Assembly: GCF_003797945.1 (NCBI RefSeq)
Contig: NZ_RKKU01000003.1
Location: forward strand, 1 to 64,000
Direction of reading: 5' to 3'
From: Pseudomonas neustonica
GTDB taxonomy: Bacteria; Pseudomonadota; Gammaproteobacteria; Pseudomonadales; Pseudomonadaceae
Length of the DNA: 64,000 bases
Below are positions 49,638 to 59,790 of this stretch, piece after piece. The translations under genes and the position numbers were made by a program. Positions within the stretch are counted from its first letter, which is position 1. The number at the start of each line of letters is the position of its first letter. The notes under the pieces are model-generated. The model was not told the origin of the DNA and ran no database searches. It saw only the letters and a program-made list of their open reading frames with translations.

Positions 49638-50055
49638 TGGGTTGCTGCTCCGGGGAACGAGCGCCGGCGTCGCGCGCCAGCGAAAGGGTAAGGTACAGGC
49701 AGTATGCAAAGGCCATACAGCTGGGTGGCAGTATGGTCGTCCAGAGTGAAGGGGTGGCATTAGCGGTGTGCGCCAGCCAGAGCCCGCTGAAGCTGATGGA
49801 AACAATCAGCAGCGGTGGCAGCGCGATTCGCATTATTGGGCCGGGAAGGCGCGCGAATAGCGCCGTCGCACAGATAGCCATTAACAGCGTGATGATGGCG
49901 CTGGCGCTGCCCTGCAGTAGACCCGCAATCAAGGCATGATGCTGGCCCGCGTGCCAGTTAGCGATCAGGGCCCAGCCACCCCACAGCAGGAACGCAAAGG
50001 CGGCAGCCAGTAAGCGGCCACGTATATTGGATGGGGGTAACTCGGAGCGTCGCAT
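49630..50055 (-). CDS. hypothetical four-helix membrane protein
   Basis: 141 aa with four predicted transmembrane helices (about 15-33, 43-67, 75-95 and 105-128) and a short charged tail (RDAGARSPEQQPND). I do not recognise a family. It is the first gene of the phospholipid cluster and overlaps the CDP-alcohol phosphotransferase start by 8 bp, so it is likely an accessory or scaffold membrane partner of that enzyme. Confidence 0.75.
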   Translation of the reverse strand: MRRSELPPSNIRGRLLAAAFAFLLWGGWALIANWHAGQHHALIAGLLQGSASAIITLLMAICATALFARLPGPIMRIALPPLLIVSISFSGLWLAHTANATPSLWTTILPPSCMAFAYCLYLTLSLARDAGARSPEQQPND

Positions 50056-50206
50056 ATCAGTCCTTTGGTTGCGTCACGTCAGCGTCAGGGCTTGGCGTCC
50101 AGCCGAGCATGATAGCTTGTCTGACCTGCGCTTGGTGATTTGCGTAGATCAGGTTGTGACAAGCATCATATTCAGGTGCGCAGCTGTTTTCTGCTGCACC
50201 AGACTT

Positions 50207-50809
50207 TTACCTGGCTGTTTGTGGCTCCACCGTGCCGCAATCGTCAGCTACCCAATGCGAGACCGACGTATTCTCCATCGTTATGTCGCTGCGATCTTTG
50301 CCGTCTCTGAGCATTCCAGTGGGTGGCTTATAGCTGCCAGTACCCTGGAAAGTGGATTTGATTTCGGTGCTGGACACTATTTCAACCGCTCCATGCATGT
50401 CGCCGATAAAACCTTCAGGGTCGTTGCACTGGCCAGAAAACTGCAGACTATTGCCACTGGTTTGCTGGGTGGTGAACTCACACTCCGGCATTTGCTGATT
50501 GGCTTCGGCCAATATTGCCTCGGGTGTGGTCAAGGCGGCGGCCATCTCTGGAGTAAAACATTTGTGCTGGCTGCTCGGGTCGTCGTCGCCGAGAATGGCC
50601 ATGGCGTGTGCGCGCTGATCTTTAGGCAGGCTCTTCATCATCGCTTGGCGCATTTCTTTCAGCTCTTGCAGGATGTCGCGTCCGTTGACCAGCGTGTTCT
50701 CTTCGCTCAGCCACAGCCCTGGTTTGGGGTTGGGCTGCAAGTTCGCGGCTGAACTGAGGCAGGGCAGTGCCAGCAGCAGGGCGGCCAGCAGGAGTTTGTG
50801 TGGTTGCAT
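50207..50809 (-). CDS. DUF3617 family periplasmic protein
   Basis: 200 aa with a signal peptide cleaved near SSAAN. The DUF3617 pattern is present: PKPGLWLSEENTLVNG near the start, HKCFTPEMAAAL and MPECEFTTQQTSGNSLQFSG then QC, with four conserved cysteines, a beta-rich fold and a late Cys (DDCGTVEP). Function unknown; expected in the periplasm with disulfides. It lies between convergent and unrelated genes and is probably monocistronic. Confidence 0.88.
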   Translation of the reverse strand: MQPHKLLLAALLLALPCLSSAANLQPNPKPGLWLSEENTLVNGRDILQELKEMRQAMMKSLPKDQRAHAMAILGDDDPSSQHKCFTPEMAAALTTPEAILAEANQQMPECEFTTQQTSGNSLQFSGQCNDPEGFIGDMHGAVEIVSSTEIKSTFQGTGSYKPPTGMLRDGKDRSDITMENTSVSHWVADDCGTVEPQTAR

Positions 50810-50870
50810 GGGCTATTCCTTAGCAGCATAACGGTTTGGTGGCGCACTCGGGCTGCTAGCGTACCGCATA

Positions 50871-50896
50871 AAAAAGGGGCCTAAGCCCCTTTTTTT
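50871..50896. terminator. bidirectional rho-independent terminator
   Basis: AAAAAGGGGC-CTAA-GCCCCTTTTTT: a short GC stem extended by A/T pairs on both sides. It lies 4 bp after the rhlE stop (minus strand) and would stop rhlE transcripts; upstream of the DUF3617 gene it insulates that gene. Confidence 0.92.
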
Positions 50897-50899
50897 ACT

Positions 50900-52432
<1,533 letters not shown>

Positions 52433-52645
52433 TCAGATAACCCTGTGATGGCCGTTGCGAACATGCAGGTAACAACCTGATTCCTGCGAGCTGGTGTCGG
52501 GGTGACACTGCCCGCTAAGGGGTTGCTTACCTGCCGCTTGTCCGTGCGGCCTAGAATGAAGGGGGACGAGTATAACAGAAGGAGCGTGCGGGCGCATCCC
52601 GGTGAGCAATGGCTGCTTTCATGCCTTAACAGGCGTGCAGCGGCG

Positions 52646-53398
52646 TCAGGAGTTGAAGTCGCTCAGGTCATAGCGCTCAAGGATTTTTAGATACTCGCTG
52701 CTGTTTTTAAAGCGGTGCAAAGCGACTGCAAAGTGTTTGGCCAGCTCGGCGAGTTCTGGTCGTCGGTGAAAGGCTAGAAACAGTGGGCCGCTGCTCACGA
52801 CGAGCGGATGATGGTCGATTTGCTGCTCCAGTCCGAGCTTGTTGATAATGAACTGGCCGACGTGCCTGTTCATTATCACCATGTCGACCCGCTCGCGCAT
52901 CAACATCAGCAGCGAGGTTTCGTTGGATGTGGCGGGTATGCGGCTAAAGAAGTCTGCCTCCAGGAAGGCTGGGTTGCTGTATAGGTAGCCTGCCGATACG
53001 CCAATGTTTAAACCGCGTAAGTCCTCTAACCCATTGAACGGGTGCGGATGGAGCTTGTTGTAGAAAAGCACGGAATCGCTACTGGAGAGCGGCTCTGTGG
53101 GGAATAGGTATTGCTGTTGCCGCTCGGGCGTCGGCGAGATGTCCAGGATTGCATCGAAATTGCCACTGGCAGTGTCGTGCAGTGCTCTGCGCCATGGCAT
53201 AAGCTGCCAATGTGTTTTATAGCCCAGTTGGCTTAGCACCCGCGTGGTGACATCGTAATCGATGCCTTTCAGCTGACCGTGCTCTTCATAGATGTAGGGC
53301 GGCCAAGACTCGCTGACTATGTTCAGCGTTGCCGCCTGGGCTTGTCCGCAGAGCAGAGCGAGTAGTAGAAGTAGGGGGAGGCATGATCTTGACGTCAT
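52646..53398 (-). CDS. periplasmic substrate-binding protein, SBP_bac_3 type (copy 1)
   Basis: 250 aa with a signal peptide ending QAQAA. The fold is the amino-acid-type binding protein: LNIVSESWPPYIYEEHGQLK and GIDYDVTTRVLSQLGY, the DILSP-like DAILDISPTPER loop, and LGLEQQIDHHPL. No ABC permease or ATPase genes are near, and no histidine kinase is fused, so it may serve a distant transporter or act as a sensor. A paralogue lies immediately upstream (61 bp), clearly a tandem duplication. Confidence 0.88.
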   Translation of the reverse strand: MTSRSCLPLLLLLALLCGQAQAATLNIVSESWPPYIYEEHGQLKGIDYDVTTRVLSQLGYKTHWQLMPWRRALHDTASGNFDAILDISPTPERQQQYLFPTEPLSSSDSVLFYNKLHPHPFNGLEDLRGLNIGVSAGYLYSNPAFLEADFFSRIPATSNETSLLMLMRERVDMVIMNRHVGQFIINKLGLEQQIDHHPLVVSSGPLFLAFHRRPELAELAKHFAVALHRFKNSSEYLKILERYDLSDFNS

Positions 53399-53459
53399 CG
53401 CGCAAGTCTAGCCTGTTTTTCGCGCAGAGTAATAGCCGCTCGTTGCGAGAGATTTGCTG

Positions 53460-54188
53460 CTACGGAGCGTATTTGTCCAGGATTTGACGGTATTCATCGC
53501 TTTGTTTGAAGCGCTCAAGCTCGGTGTTGAAGGCGTTGCTTAGCTCAAGATTGGCCGTATTGCGGTGAAATGCCAGGTAGAGTTTGCCGCTGCCTATGGG
53601 TTGTGGGTCGAAGCCAATGTCCGCTTCCAGGCCGAGTCGCCGCAGGGTGTAAAGTCCGGCGCGCTTGTCTATCACGGCTAGATCGATGCGTTGGTTGAGT
53701 AGTTTTAGCAGGTTGGCTTCGACTGTTGGCGCTGGTTCGCGGGTGAAAAAGCGGGCAGCGATGAACGCGGGGTTGCCATAGGTGTAGGCAGGCGCTACGC
53801 CGACAGTAAGACCCGTCAGGCTGTGCAGGTTGGCGTAGGGGTGAGGGTGTTTGCGGGCATAAAAGAGCACCGAGACATTGTTTGATAAATGCTCAGAGGG
53901 AAATATCAGATAATCGCGCCTTTCTCTGGTGGCGAGTATGTCCAGGATGGCGTCGGCGCGTCCGCTTCTGACGCTGAGTATCGCGCGCTTCCAGGGCATT
54001 AGCTCCCAATCGGCGCTGTACCCCATGCGTCGAAAGACCGCTTGCACTATCTCATAGTCTACGCCCTGCAGCTCCCCATCCTGCTCAAAAATGTAGGGCA
54101 CCCAGGGTTCGCTGACAACCTTCAGGTTGGCTGCCAGCGACAGGCCGGGTATGAGAAGCAATGACAGTAATAGGCGACGGTATAGCAT
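53460..54188 (-). CDS. periplasmic substrate-binding protein, SBP_bac_3 type (copy 2)
   Basis: 242 aa from MLYRRLLLSLLLIPGLSLAA, a signal peptide; the longer open frame reaches into metF and is not used. It aligns along its whole length with the gene after it (LKVVSEPWVPYIFEQDGELQ against LNIVSESWPPYIYEEHGQLK; LMPWKRAIL against LMPWRRALH; KHPHPYANL against LHPHPFNGL). The ligand is unknown. The two copies have diverged considerably, so the duplication is old. Confidence 0.87.
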   Translation of the reverse strand: MLYRRLLLSLLLIPGLSLAANLKVVSEPWVPYIFEQDGELQGVDYEIVQAVFRRMGYSADWELMPWKRAILSVRSGRADAILDILATRERRDYLIFPSEHLSNNVSVLFYARKHPHPYANLHSLTGLTVGVAPAYTYGNPAFIAARFFTREPAPTVEANLLKLLNQRIDLAVIDKRAGLYTLRRLGLEADIGFDPQPIGSGKLYLAFHRNTANLELSNAFNTELERFKQSDEYRQILDKYAP

Positions 54189-54208
54189 CGCTCTATTGTA
54201 GCTGCTGA

Positions 54209-55060
54209 TTAGCCAGTCTGCAGGTTGCGCAGGATGTCTAGACTGGGTTCTGCCTGGTTGAGTGTATAGAAGTGCAGGCCGGGTGCTCCGCCTTCGAGCA
54301 GACGTTCGCACATCTGACTGATCACTTCGGTACCGAACGAGCTAATACTCTGGCTGTCGTCACCATAGGACTCCAACTGCTTGCGAATCCAGCGCGGAAT
54401 TTCGGCGCCACAGGCGTCAGAGAAACGCGCCAGCTTGCTGTAGTTGGTGATGGGCATGATGCCGGGCACGATAGGGACTTCAACACCCGCCTTGCGCGCA
54501 CGCTCAACAAAGTGAAAGTAGCAGTCAGCGTTGAAGAAGTACTGGGTAATGGCGCTATCAGCCCCCGCCTGTACCTTGCGTACAAAATTCTTGAGATCGG
54601 CCTCGAAGTGCGGCGCCTGGGGGTGTGCTTCCGGGTAGGCTGCAACCTCGATGGTGAAGTGATCCCCGGTTTCCTGGCGAATGAATTCGACCAGCTCGTT
54701 GGCGTAGCGCAATTCACCCGATGCCTGGCCCATGCCGGAGGGCAGGTCGCCGCGCAGGGCGACGATGCGTTTGATACCTGCTTCGCGGTATTCGCCAAGT
54801 AGAGTACGCAAGTCTTCCAGTGAGTCGCCAACGCAGGACAGATGCGGCGCAGTAGCAACCTTTACTTCGCTATCGAGTTGCAATACGGTTTTACGCGTGC
54901 GATCGCGGGTTGAGCCGCCAGCGCCGTAGGTGACCGAGAAAAACTCGGGTTTTTCTGCGGCCAGCGCGTGGCCAGCAGCAATCAGCTTCGCATGACCGGC
55001 GTCGGTCTTGGTCGGGAAAAACTCGAAGCTGATTGGTTTGTTGATAATGGTTTGGTTCAT
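54209..55060 (-). CDS. metF: methylenetetrahydrofolate reductase MetF
   Basis: FAD-dependent reduction of 5,10-methylene-THF to 5-methyl-THF for methionine synthesis. 283-aa TIM barrel: ISFEFFPTKTDAGHAKL near the start (catalytic Glu in FEFFP), FFSVTYGAGGSTRDRT, RGDLP, ITQYFFNADCYFHFV and VPGIMPITNY. It is downstream of ahcY on the same strand, separated by a repeat-rich 205 bp, and belongs with metK in the methyl cycle. Confidence 0.97.
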   Translation of the reverse strand: MNQTIINKPISFEFFPTKTDAGHAKLIAAGHALAAEKPEFFSVTYGAGGSTRDRTRKTVLQLDSEVKVATAPHLSCVGDSLEDLRTLLGEYREAGIKRIVALRGDLPSGMGQASGELRYANELVEFIRQETGDHFTIEVAAYPEAHPQAPHFEADLKNFVRKVQAGADSAITQYFFNADCYFHFVERARKAGVEVPIVPGIMPITNYSKLARFSDACGAEIPRWIRKQLESYGDDSQSISSFGTEVISQMCERLLEGGAPGLHFYTLNQAEPSLDILRNLQTG

Positions 55061-55095
55061 TCGGGTACTGCCCTTTGTCTTACAGGGAGGTTTTT

Positions 55096-55263
55096 AGCTT
55101 CAAGCTTCAAGCCGCAAGCTTCAAGCGTAAAGGCAATGTGTGCCGGTAAGTTTTACGTTATTGCCGCCAGCGAGAGCTTGACTGGCAAAACGTAAAACCC
55201 ACCCTGATTTAGCTTGCAGCTTGCAGCTTGCAGCTTGCAGCTTGCAGCTTGCAGCTTGCAGCT
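55096..55263. repeat. AGCTT-type repeat island 5 with a 7-nt tandem array (metF-ahcY)
   Basis: The left arm (55096-55127) is AGCTTCAAGCTTCAAGCCGC and similar. The right arm is seven perfect tandem copies of AGCTTGC plus AGCT (55211-55263), ending 2 bp from the ahcY stop codon. Between them GTTTTACGTT (55150-55159) and AACGTAAAAC (55189-55198) are perfectly inverted. The heptamer array suggests slippage or duplication and copy-number variation between strains. Confidence 0.85.
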
Positions 55264-55265
55264 AA

Positions 55266-56675
55266 TCAGTAACGGTAGCTGTCCGGCTTGAACGGGCCTT
55301 CGACGGTGACTCCGATGTAATCGGCCTGGGTCTGGGTCAGCTTGGTAATAACACCACCAAAGCCTTTGACCATCTCCAGTGCGACTTCTTCGTCCAGCTG
55401 CTTGGGCAGCACTTCAACACGCAGGTGAGCGGCTTTGTCCGCGTCACTGAGGTTGGCGAAGCCCTGCTTGAACAGGTGGATTTGCGCCAGTACCTGGTTG
55501 GCGAAAGAGCCATCCATGATGCGGCTGGGGTGACCGGTTGCGTTACCCAGGTTAACCAGACGACCCTCGGCCAGCAGGATCAGGTAGTCATCGTTGGCGG
55601 CATCGAAGTTGTCTTTGCCAGTACGATGCAGCTTGTGTACCTGTGGCTTGACCTCTTCCCAGTGCCAGTTTGCGCGGGTAAAGGCCGTGTCGATTTCGTT
55701 GTCGAAGTGACCAATGTTGCAGACCACAGCGCGTTTTTTCAGTGCCTTGAGCATGTTGGCGTCACAGACGTTAACGTTGCCGGTGGTGGTGACCAGCAGA
55801 TCAATCTTGCCCAGCAGGGCGCGGTCGATACTGCCTTCGCTACCGTCGTTCAGACCGTTGATGTAGGGCGAGGCCAGCTCAAAGCCGTCCATGCAAGCCT
55901 GCATGGCGCAGATCGGATCGACTTCGGAAACCTTGACGATCATGCCTTCCTGACGCAGGGACTGAGCGGAGCCTTTGCCGACGTCACCGTAGCCGATTAC
56001 CAGCGCCTGCTTGCCAGACAGCAAGTGGTCGGTGGCGCGCTTGATGGCGTCGTTCAGGCTGTGACGGCAGCCATACTTGTTGTCGTTCTTGCTCTTGGTG
56101 ACCGAGTCATTGACGTTGATCGCCGGTACTTTCAAGGTGCCTTTTTTCAGCATGTCGAGCAGACGGTGAACACCGGTGGTGGTCTCTTCGGTGACGCCGT
56201 GGATCTTGTCCAGCATAGCGGGATATTTGTTATGCAGGATTTCGGTCAGGTCGCCACCGTCGTCCAGCACCATGTTGGCTTCCCACGGCTGGCCATCCTT
56301 GAGGATAGTCTGCTCGATACACCATTCATATTCGGCATCAGTCTCACCCTTCCAGGCGAATACGGGCACACCGGCAGCAGCGATGGCTGCAGCGGCCTGA
56401 TCCTGGGTAGAGAAAATGTTGCAGCTGGACCAGCGTACTTCGGCGCCCAGTGCGACCAGGGTTTCGATCAGTACGGCAGTCTGAATAGTCATGTGAATGC
56501 AGCCAAGAATCTTGGCGTTTTTCAGTGGTTGTTCGTCGGCATACTTGCGACGCATGGCCATCAGCGCCGGCATTTCTGATTCGGCAATGATGATTTCACG
56601 GCGGCCCCAATCGGCCAGGGAAATGTCAGCGACTTTAAAGTCGGTAAAATCGGCAGTGTTCATAACAGCACTCAT
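55266..56675 (-). CDS. ahcY: adenosylhomocysteinase AhcY
   Basis: NAD-dependent cleavage of S-adenosylhomocysteine to adenosine and homocysteine, relieving inhibition of methyltransferases. 469 aa, the longer proteobacterial form with an insert near residue 150-190. Motifs: [32 protein letters not shown], the NAD loop [14 protein letters not shown], and C-terminal FKPDSYRY. An SAH riboswitch is directly upstream. Confidence 0.98.
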   Translation of the reverse strand: MSAVMNTADFTDFKVADISLADWGRREIIIAESEMPALMAMRRKYADEQPLKNAKILGCIHMTIQTAVLIETLVALGAEVRWSSCNIFSTQDQAAAAIAAAGVPVFAWKGETDAEYEWCIEQTILKDGQPWEANMVLDDGGDLTEILHNKYPAMLDKIHGVTEETTTGVHRLLDMLKKGTLKVPAINVNDSVTKSKNDNKYGCRHSLNDAIKRATDHLLSGKQALVIGYGDVGKGSAQSLRQEGMIVKVSEVDPICAMQACMDGFELASPYINGLNDGSEGSIDRALLGKIDLLVTTTGNVNVCDANMLKALKKRAVVCNIGHFDNEIDTAFTRANWHWEEVKPQVHKLHRTGKDNFDAANDDYLILLAEGRLVNLGNATGHPSRIMDGSFANQVLAQIHLFKQGFANLSDADKAAHLRVEVLPKQLDEEVALEMVKGFGGVITKLTQTQADYIGVTVEGPFKPDSYRY

Positions 56676-56714
56676 GTGGTTTCTCCATTCGTTAATTCGA
56701 ATGGGCGCGGTTAA

Positions 56715-56780
56715 ATGTCACATGCCCCGTGCGAGCCTGGCAGCCCCTGAAATGGCTGCTGCAGCGCCCCTCGCAGAGGG
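56715..56780 (-). promoter_or_regulatory. S-adenosylhomocysteine (SAH) riboswitch
   Basis: On the minus strand, 40-105 nt before the ahcY start, the leader reads GCGAGGGGCGCTGCAGC ... GCTGCCAGGCTCGC. This matches the conserved core of the SAH (ahcY) riboswitch: a GAGG-GCGCUGC strand, a hairpin, and CCAGGCUCG closing the outer helix, followed by ACGGGGCAUGU for the pseudoknot. SAH binding is known to switch on ahcY in pseudomonads and betaproteobacteria. The limits are approximate. Confidence 0.88.
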
Positions 56781-56880
56781 TCGAATTCTTCCGTAAGGCT
56801 AGCTCAGTGAGCGTATAGCCTTGGCCGGAACTGATCGAGGGAGGATAATGTCGCCCCTCATTTAGCTGTCTGGATGAAAC

Positions 56881-57342
56881 ATGATCGCTGTTCCATACCG
56901 AAAACTTGTTGTAGTCGCGCTCTTGGGCGCGGCATTGGTCGGCTGTAATAACGAAGCTGACCCTAATTCACCTGAAGGCAAGCGCCAGGCGCTGTTCAAA
57001 TTGATGATCAAGCAGAGCGAGCCTATGGGCGGCATGCTGTCTGATCGTTTGCCCTTTGCTGGCCCGGCCTTTGCCGAGCATGCAAAACAACTGGCCGAAC
57101 TGGCTGACCAGCCCTGGGCTTATTTCCCCAAGCCTGGCGAAGAGCCTGAGCCCAATCGCGCCAAGGCGGATATCTGGTCCGACCCTGAGGGTTTTGAGCT
57201 GGCCATCAACAACTTTAAATCGAGTGTTGCTGACCTTACCGCTGCTACCCAAGGCGGCGTCCGTGGCCCAGGGCAGGTTTCAGATCAGCTGCGTGCGGTG
57301 CAGCAGGCCTGCAAAGCGTGCCATGACGATTATCGGCGCTGA
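56881..57342 (+). CDS. cytochrome c' (class II c-type cytochrome) lipoprotein
   Basis: 153 aa. The N-terminus VVVALLGAALVGCNNEADP has a lipobox (LVGC), so it is probably a lipoprotein anchored in the periplasm. The haem site CKACHDDYRR is at the extreme C-terminus, as in class II cytochromes c'; the four-helix bundle precedes it (DIWSDPEGFELAINNFKSSV). Cytochromes c' bind NO/CO or act in electron transfer. It lies alone between ahcY and metK on the opposite strand, with a 7-bp inverted repeat AAGGCTA/TAGCCTT at 56795-56822 upstream. Confidence 0.9.
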   Translation: MIAVPYRKLVVVALLGAALVGCNNEADPNSPEGKRQALFKLMIKQSEPMGGMLSDRLPFAGPAFAEHAKQLAELADQPWAYFPKPGEEPEPNRAKADIWSDPEGFELAINNFKSSVADLTAATQGGVRGPGQVSDQLRAVQQACKACHDDYRR

Positions 57343-57368
57343 GCGGCGGTAATCGTCAGCGGCAAGCT

Positions 57369-58553
57369 TCAAGCGTCAGCGCGAAGGTCGGCCGCCTTAT
57401 CTGTCTTCTCCCATGGGAAGGCAGTAAAGGTGTCGCCTTTGACTGTCATCTCTACCGGCGTGCGACCAAAGTGGCCGTAAGCTGCGGTGGCACGATACAT
57501 CGGGTGTAGCAGGTCGAGCATGCGGGTAATGGCATGCGGACGCAGGTCGAAGTGATCACGAATCAATTTGATGATCTTGTCGTCGCTGATCTTGCCAGTA
57601 CCGAACGTATTGATGGATACCGAGGTCGGCTGTGCTACGCCGATGGCGTAGGACACCTGAATCTCGCACTTGTCGGCCAGGCCGGCGGCAACGATGTTTT
57701 TGGCGACATAGCGGCCGGCATAGGCGGCGCTGCGGTCAACCTTGGACGGGTCTTTGCCAGAGAAGGCGCCGCCGCCGTGACGGGCCATGCCGCCGTAGGT
57801 ATCAACGATGATCTTGCGACCGGTCAGGCCGCAGTCGCCTACCGGACCGCCAATCACGAACTTGCCGGTCGGGTTGATGTGGTACTGGGTGTCTGCGTGC
57901 AGTAGCTCAGCCGGGAGTACCTTCTTGACGATCTCTTCCATCACGGCTTCGCGCAAATCAGCCTGGCTGATTTCGGGGTTGTGCTGGGTGGACAGCACGA
58001 TAGCGTCGATGCCGGTAACAATGCCGTTTTCATAGCGGCAGGTCACCTGTGATTTGGCATCCGGACGCAGCCAGTCGAGCGTGCCGTTCTTGCGCGCTTC
58101 AGCCTGGCGTTCGACCAGGCGATGGGCAAAGGTAATAGGCGCGGGCATCAGCACATCGGTTTCGTTACTGGCGTAGCCAAACATCAGGCCCTGGTCACCG
58201 GCGCCCTGGTCTTCCGGCTTCTGCCGATCAACGCCCTGGGCAATATCGGGTGACTGCTTGCCGATGATATTGATGACGCCGCAGGTATCAGCGTCGTAGC
58301 CGACGTCGGAAGAGGTGTAGCCGATGTCCTTGATGACGCTGCGAACCAGGTCTTCCAGGTCGACCCAGGCGGTAGTAGTGATTTCACCGCCAACGATGGC
58401 GACACCGGTTTTCACCATGGTTTCGCACGCCACGCGGGCGAACTTGTCCTCAGCGAGAATGGCATCCAGTACGGCATCGGAGATCTGGTCGGCCAGCTTA
58501 TCGGGATGACCCTCGGAAACCGACTCAGAGGTGAAAATCGAGTAGTCGCTCAT
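57369..58553 (-). CDS. metK: S-adenosylmethionine synthetase MetK
   Basis: Makes SAM from methionine and ATP. 394 aa. Signatures: [51 protein letters not shown] and HFGRTPVEM. The start overlaps the upstream ArsR-methyltransferase stop by 4 bp, so they are cotranscribed. Its 3' end runs into a short AGCTT-type repeat (57361-57377, GCAAGCTTCAAGCG), which supplies the last codons and stop. Confidence 0.98.
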   Translation of the reverse strand: MSDYSIFTSESVSEGHPDKLADQISDAVLDAILAEDKFARVACETMVKTGVAIVGGEITTTAWVDLEDLVRSVIKDIGYTSSDVGYDADTCGVINIIGKQSPDIAQGVDRQKPEDQGAGDQGLMFGYASNETDVLMPAPITFAHRLVERQAEARKNGTLDWLRPDAKSQVTCRYENGIVTGIDAIVLSTQHNPEISQADLREAVMEEIVKKVLPAELLHADTQYHINPTGKFVIGGPVGDCGLTGRKIIVDTYGGMARHGGGAFSGKDPSKVDRSAAYAGRYVAKNIVAAGLADKCEIQVSYAIGVAQPTSVSINTFGTGKISDDKIIKLIRDHFDLRPHAITRMLDLLHPMYRATAAYGHFGRTPVEMTVKGDTFTAFPWEKTDKAADLRADA

Positions 58554-59566
58554 GCGTGTATCCTTTCCTCGGAAGGGGATGGTTCGGGTTTGGCCAGTTG
58601 CAACAGCTGTAATTGAAAGCCGTTGCGTAGGCCAATGTATTGGCTGAGGCCGGAGATGAGTCCGGCGTCCTGTGCCCAGCGGGCAATATCGTCCTGATCG
58701 AAGCCCAGCCAGAGATCGCCGCAGCTATCGCGCACCCAGCTTTGATCGTGGCTGCAGAGTTCGGTCAATACCAGGCTGCCGCCTGGTTTGAGTAAATCAG
58801 CAAAACGTTTCAGTGCTTCAGCCGGAGCGGGCATGTGGTGCAACACCATATTGCACACCAGGCAGTCAGCTAAGGGTAGCTGTTGTGGTGCTAACGCATC
58901 GGTCAGGAAGAACGCCACATTGCTTAATCCTGCATCGCTGCAGTGCTGGCGTGCGCGTTCCAGCATGGACTCGGCATTATCCAGTGCAATGACCTGCGCA
59001 AATTTTGCAGCCAGGCTAGGCAGAAAACCGCCCTCGCCAGGACCTACCTCAATCGCCACTGCCCGCGCTGGTAACGCCAGGGTATCGATCAATGCCAGCA
59101 GTGGCTCGCGATACAGGCCAAAGTGCGCAATCAGATCCTGCTGCGCCGGTGTGCCATCGGCAAAGCGAGCAAAGAACTGACGCGACAACTCTGCGCGCTG
59201 GCTATGGACCAGGCCAATCGACGCCTGCAGCGGCGGCTCAAGGGGCAGGGCATCCAGTTCGATGAGCAGCTGTGCATGTAGTTGATGCCAGCTGATGTCG
59301 GCTGCAGGCAGGCTGCGGCGATAAAAAATTGAGTTGCCCTCGCGGCGCGTGCTGACCAGTCCCGCGTTGGCCAGCACCTTGAGGTGGTGGCTCATGCCGG
59401 ATTGGCGCATGGCAAAGATCTGCGCTAGCTCGAGCACGCCGAAGGAGTCGTTACGCAGGACGCGCAAAATATCCAGCCGCAAGGCGTCGCCGATGGCCTT
59501 GCAGAAAGCAGCCAGCGCGTCGGTTGGGTTGGGTAAGGCGGCATCGATGTGCGCGATTTGGTTCAT
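58550..59566 (-). CDS. ArsR-family regulator fused to a SAM-dependent methyltransferase domain
   Basis: 338 aa from [20 protein letters not shown]. The N-terminal ArsR winged HTH (about 15-95) has [20 protein letters not shown] then [21 protein letters not shown]. The C-terminal class I methyltransferase fold (about 170-330) has motif [27 protein letters not shown] and the [21 protein letters not shown] block. No metal-binding Cys pair typical of ArsR/SmtB is seen. Because metK follows with a 4-bp overlap, the likely effector is SAM or SAH, making this a methionine-cycle regulator analogous to SahR-type ArsR proteins; methylation activity is unproven. Confidence 0.88.
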   Translation of the reverse strand: MNQIAHIDAALPNPTDALAAFCKAIGDALRLDILRVLRNDSFGVLELAQIFAMRQSGMSHHLKVLANAGLVSTRREGNSIFYRRSLPAADISWHQLHAQLLIELDALPLEPPLQASIGLVHSQRAELSRQFFARFADGTPAQQDLIAHFGLYREPLLALIDTLALPARAVAIEVGPGEGGFLPSLAAKFAQVIALDNAESMLERARQHCSDAGLSNVAFFLTDALAPQQLPLADCLVCNMVLHHMPAPAEALKRFADLLKPGGSLVLTELCSHDQSWVRDSCGDLWLGFDQDDIARWAQDAGLISGLSQYIGLRNGFQLQLLQLAKPEPSPSEERIHA

Positions 59567-59605
59567 GCGAAGCAGTGTAGTTCTGATGCTGGGTGCCTGC
59601 AAGCG

Positions 59606-59629
59606 CTATATCAAAATGTTTTGATATAG
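59606..59629. promoter_or_regulatory. 24-bp palindrome, predicted ArsR-type operator
   Basis: CTATATCAAAA and TTTTGATATAG are perfect 11-bp inverted arms separated by TG. It lies 40 bp upstream of the ArsR-methyltransferase start and 162 bp upstream of the divergent tkt start. The length, AT-rich arms and position suit an ArsR-family dimer autoregulating itself and metK. Confidence 0.75.
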
Positions 59630-59790
59630 GTATTGATCGCCATTCGTCTGCCTGTTCTGGCCTTTGCACAGCGGTTTACGGGGTTTTCATTGCCCGCTGG
59701 CGTCGTTTGCGCGAAAATGCCCGCCTCATTTTATGGCCAGCCGCTTATTGCGGTTGCTTGCCTAAGCCTTGTCAGCCTCAGGAGTTTTCC

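Noticed and set aside
55096-55263. CRISPR array
   Set aside because: Repeat unit is 7 nt with no spacers, and no cas genes are present.
55425-56579. 384-codon plus-strand frame opposite ahcY
   Set aside because: Antisense shadow of a highly conserved gene without its own signals.
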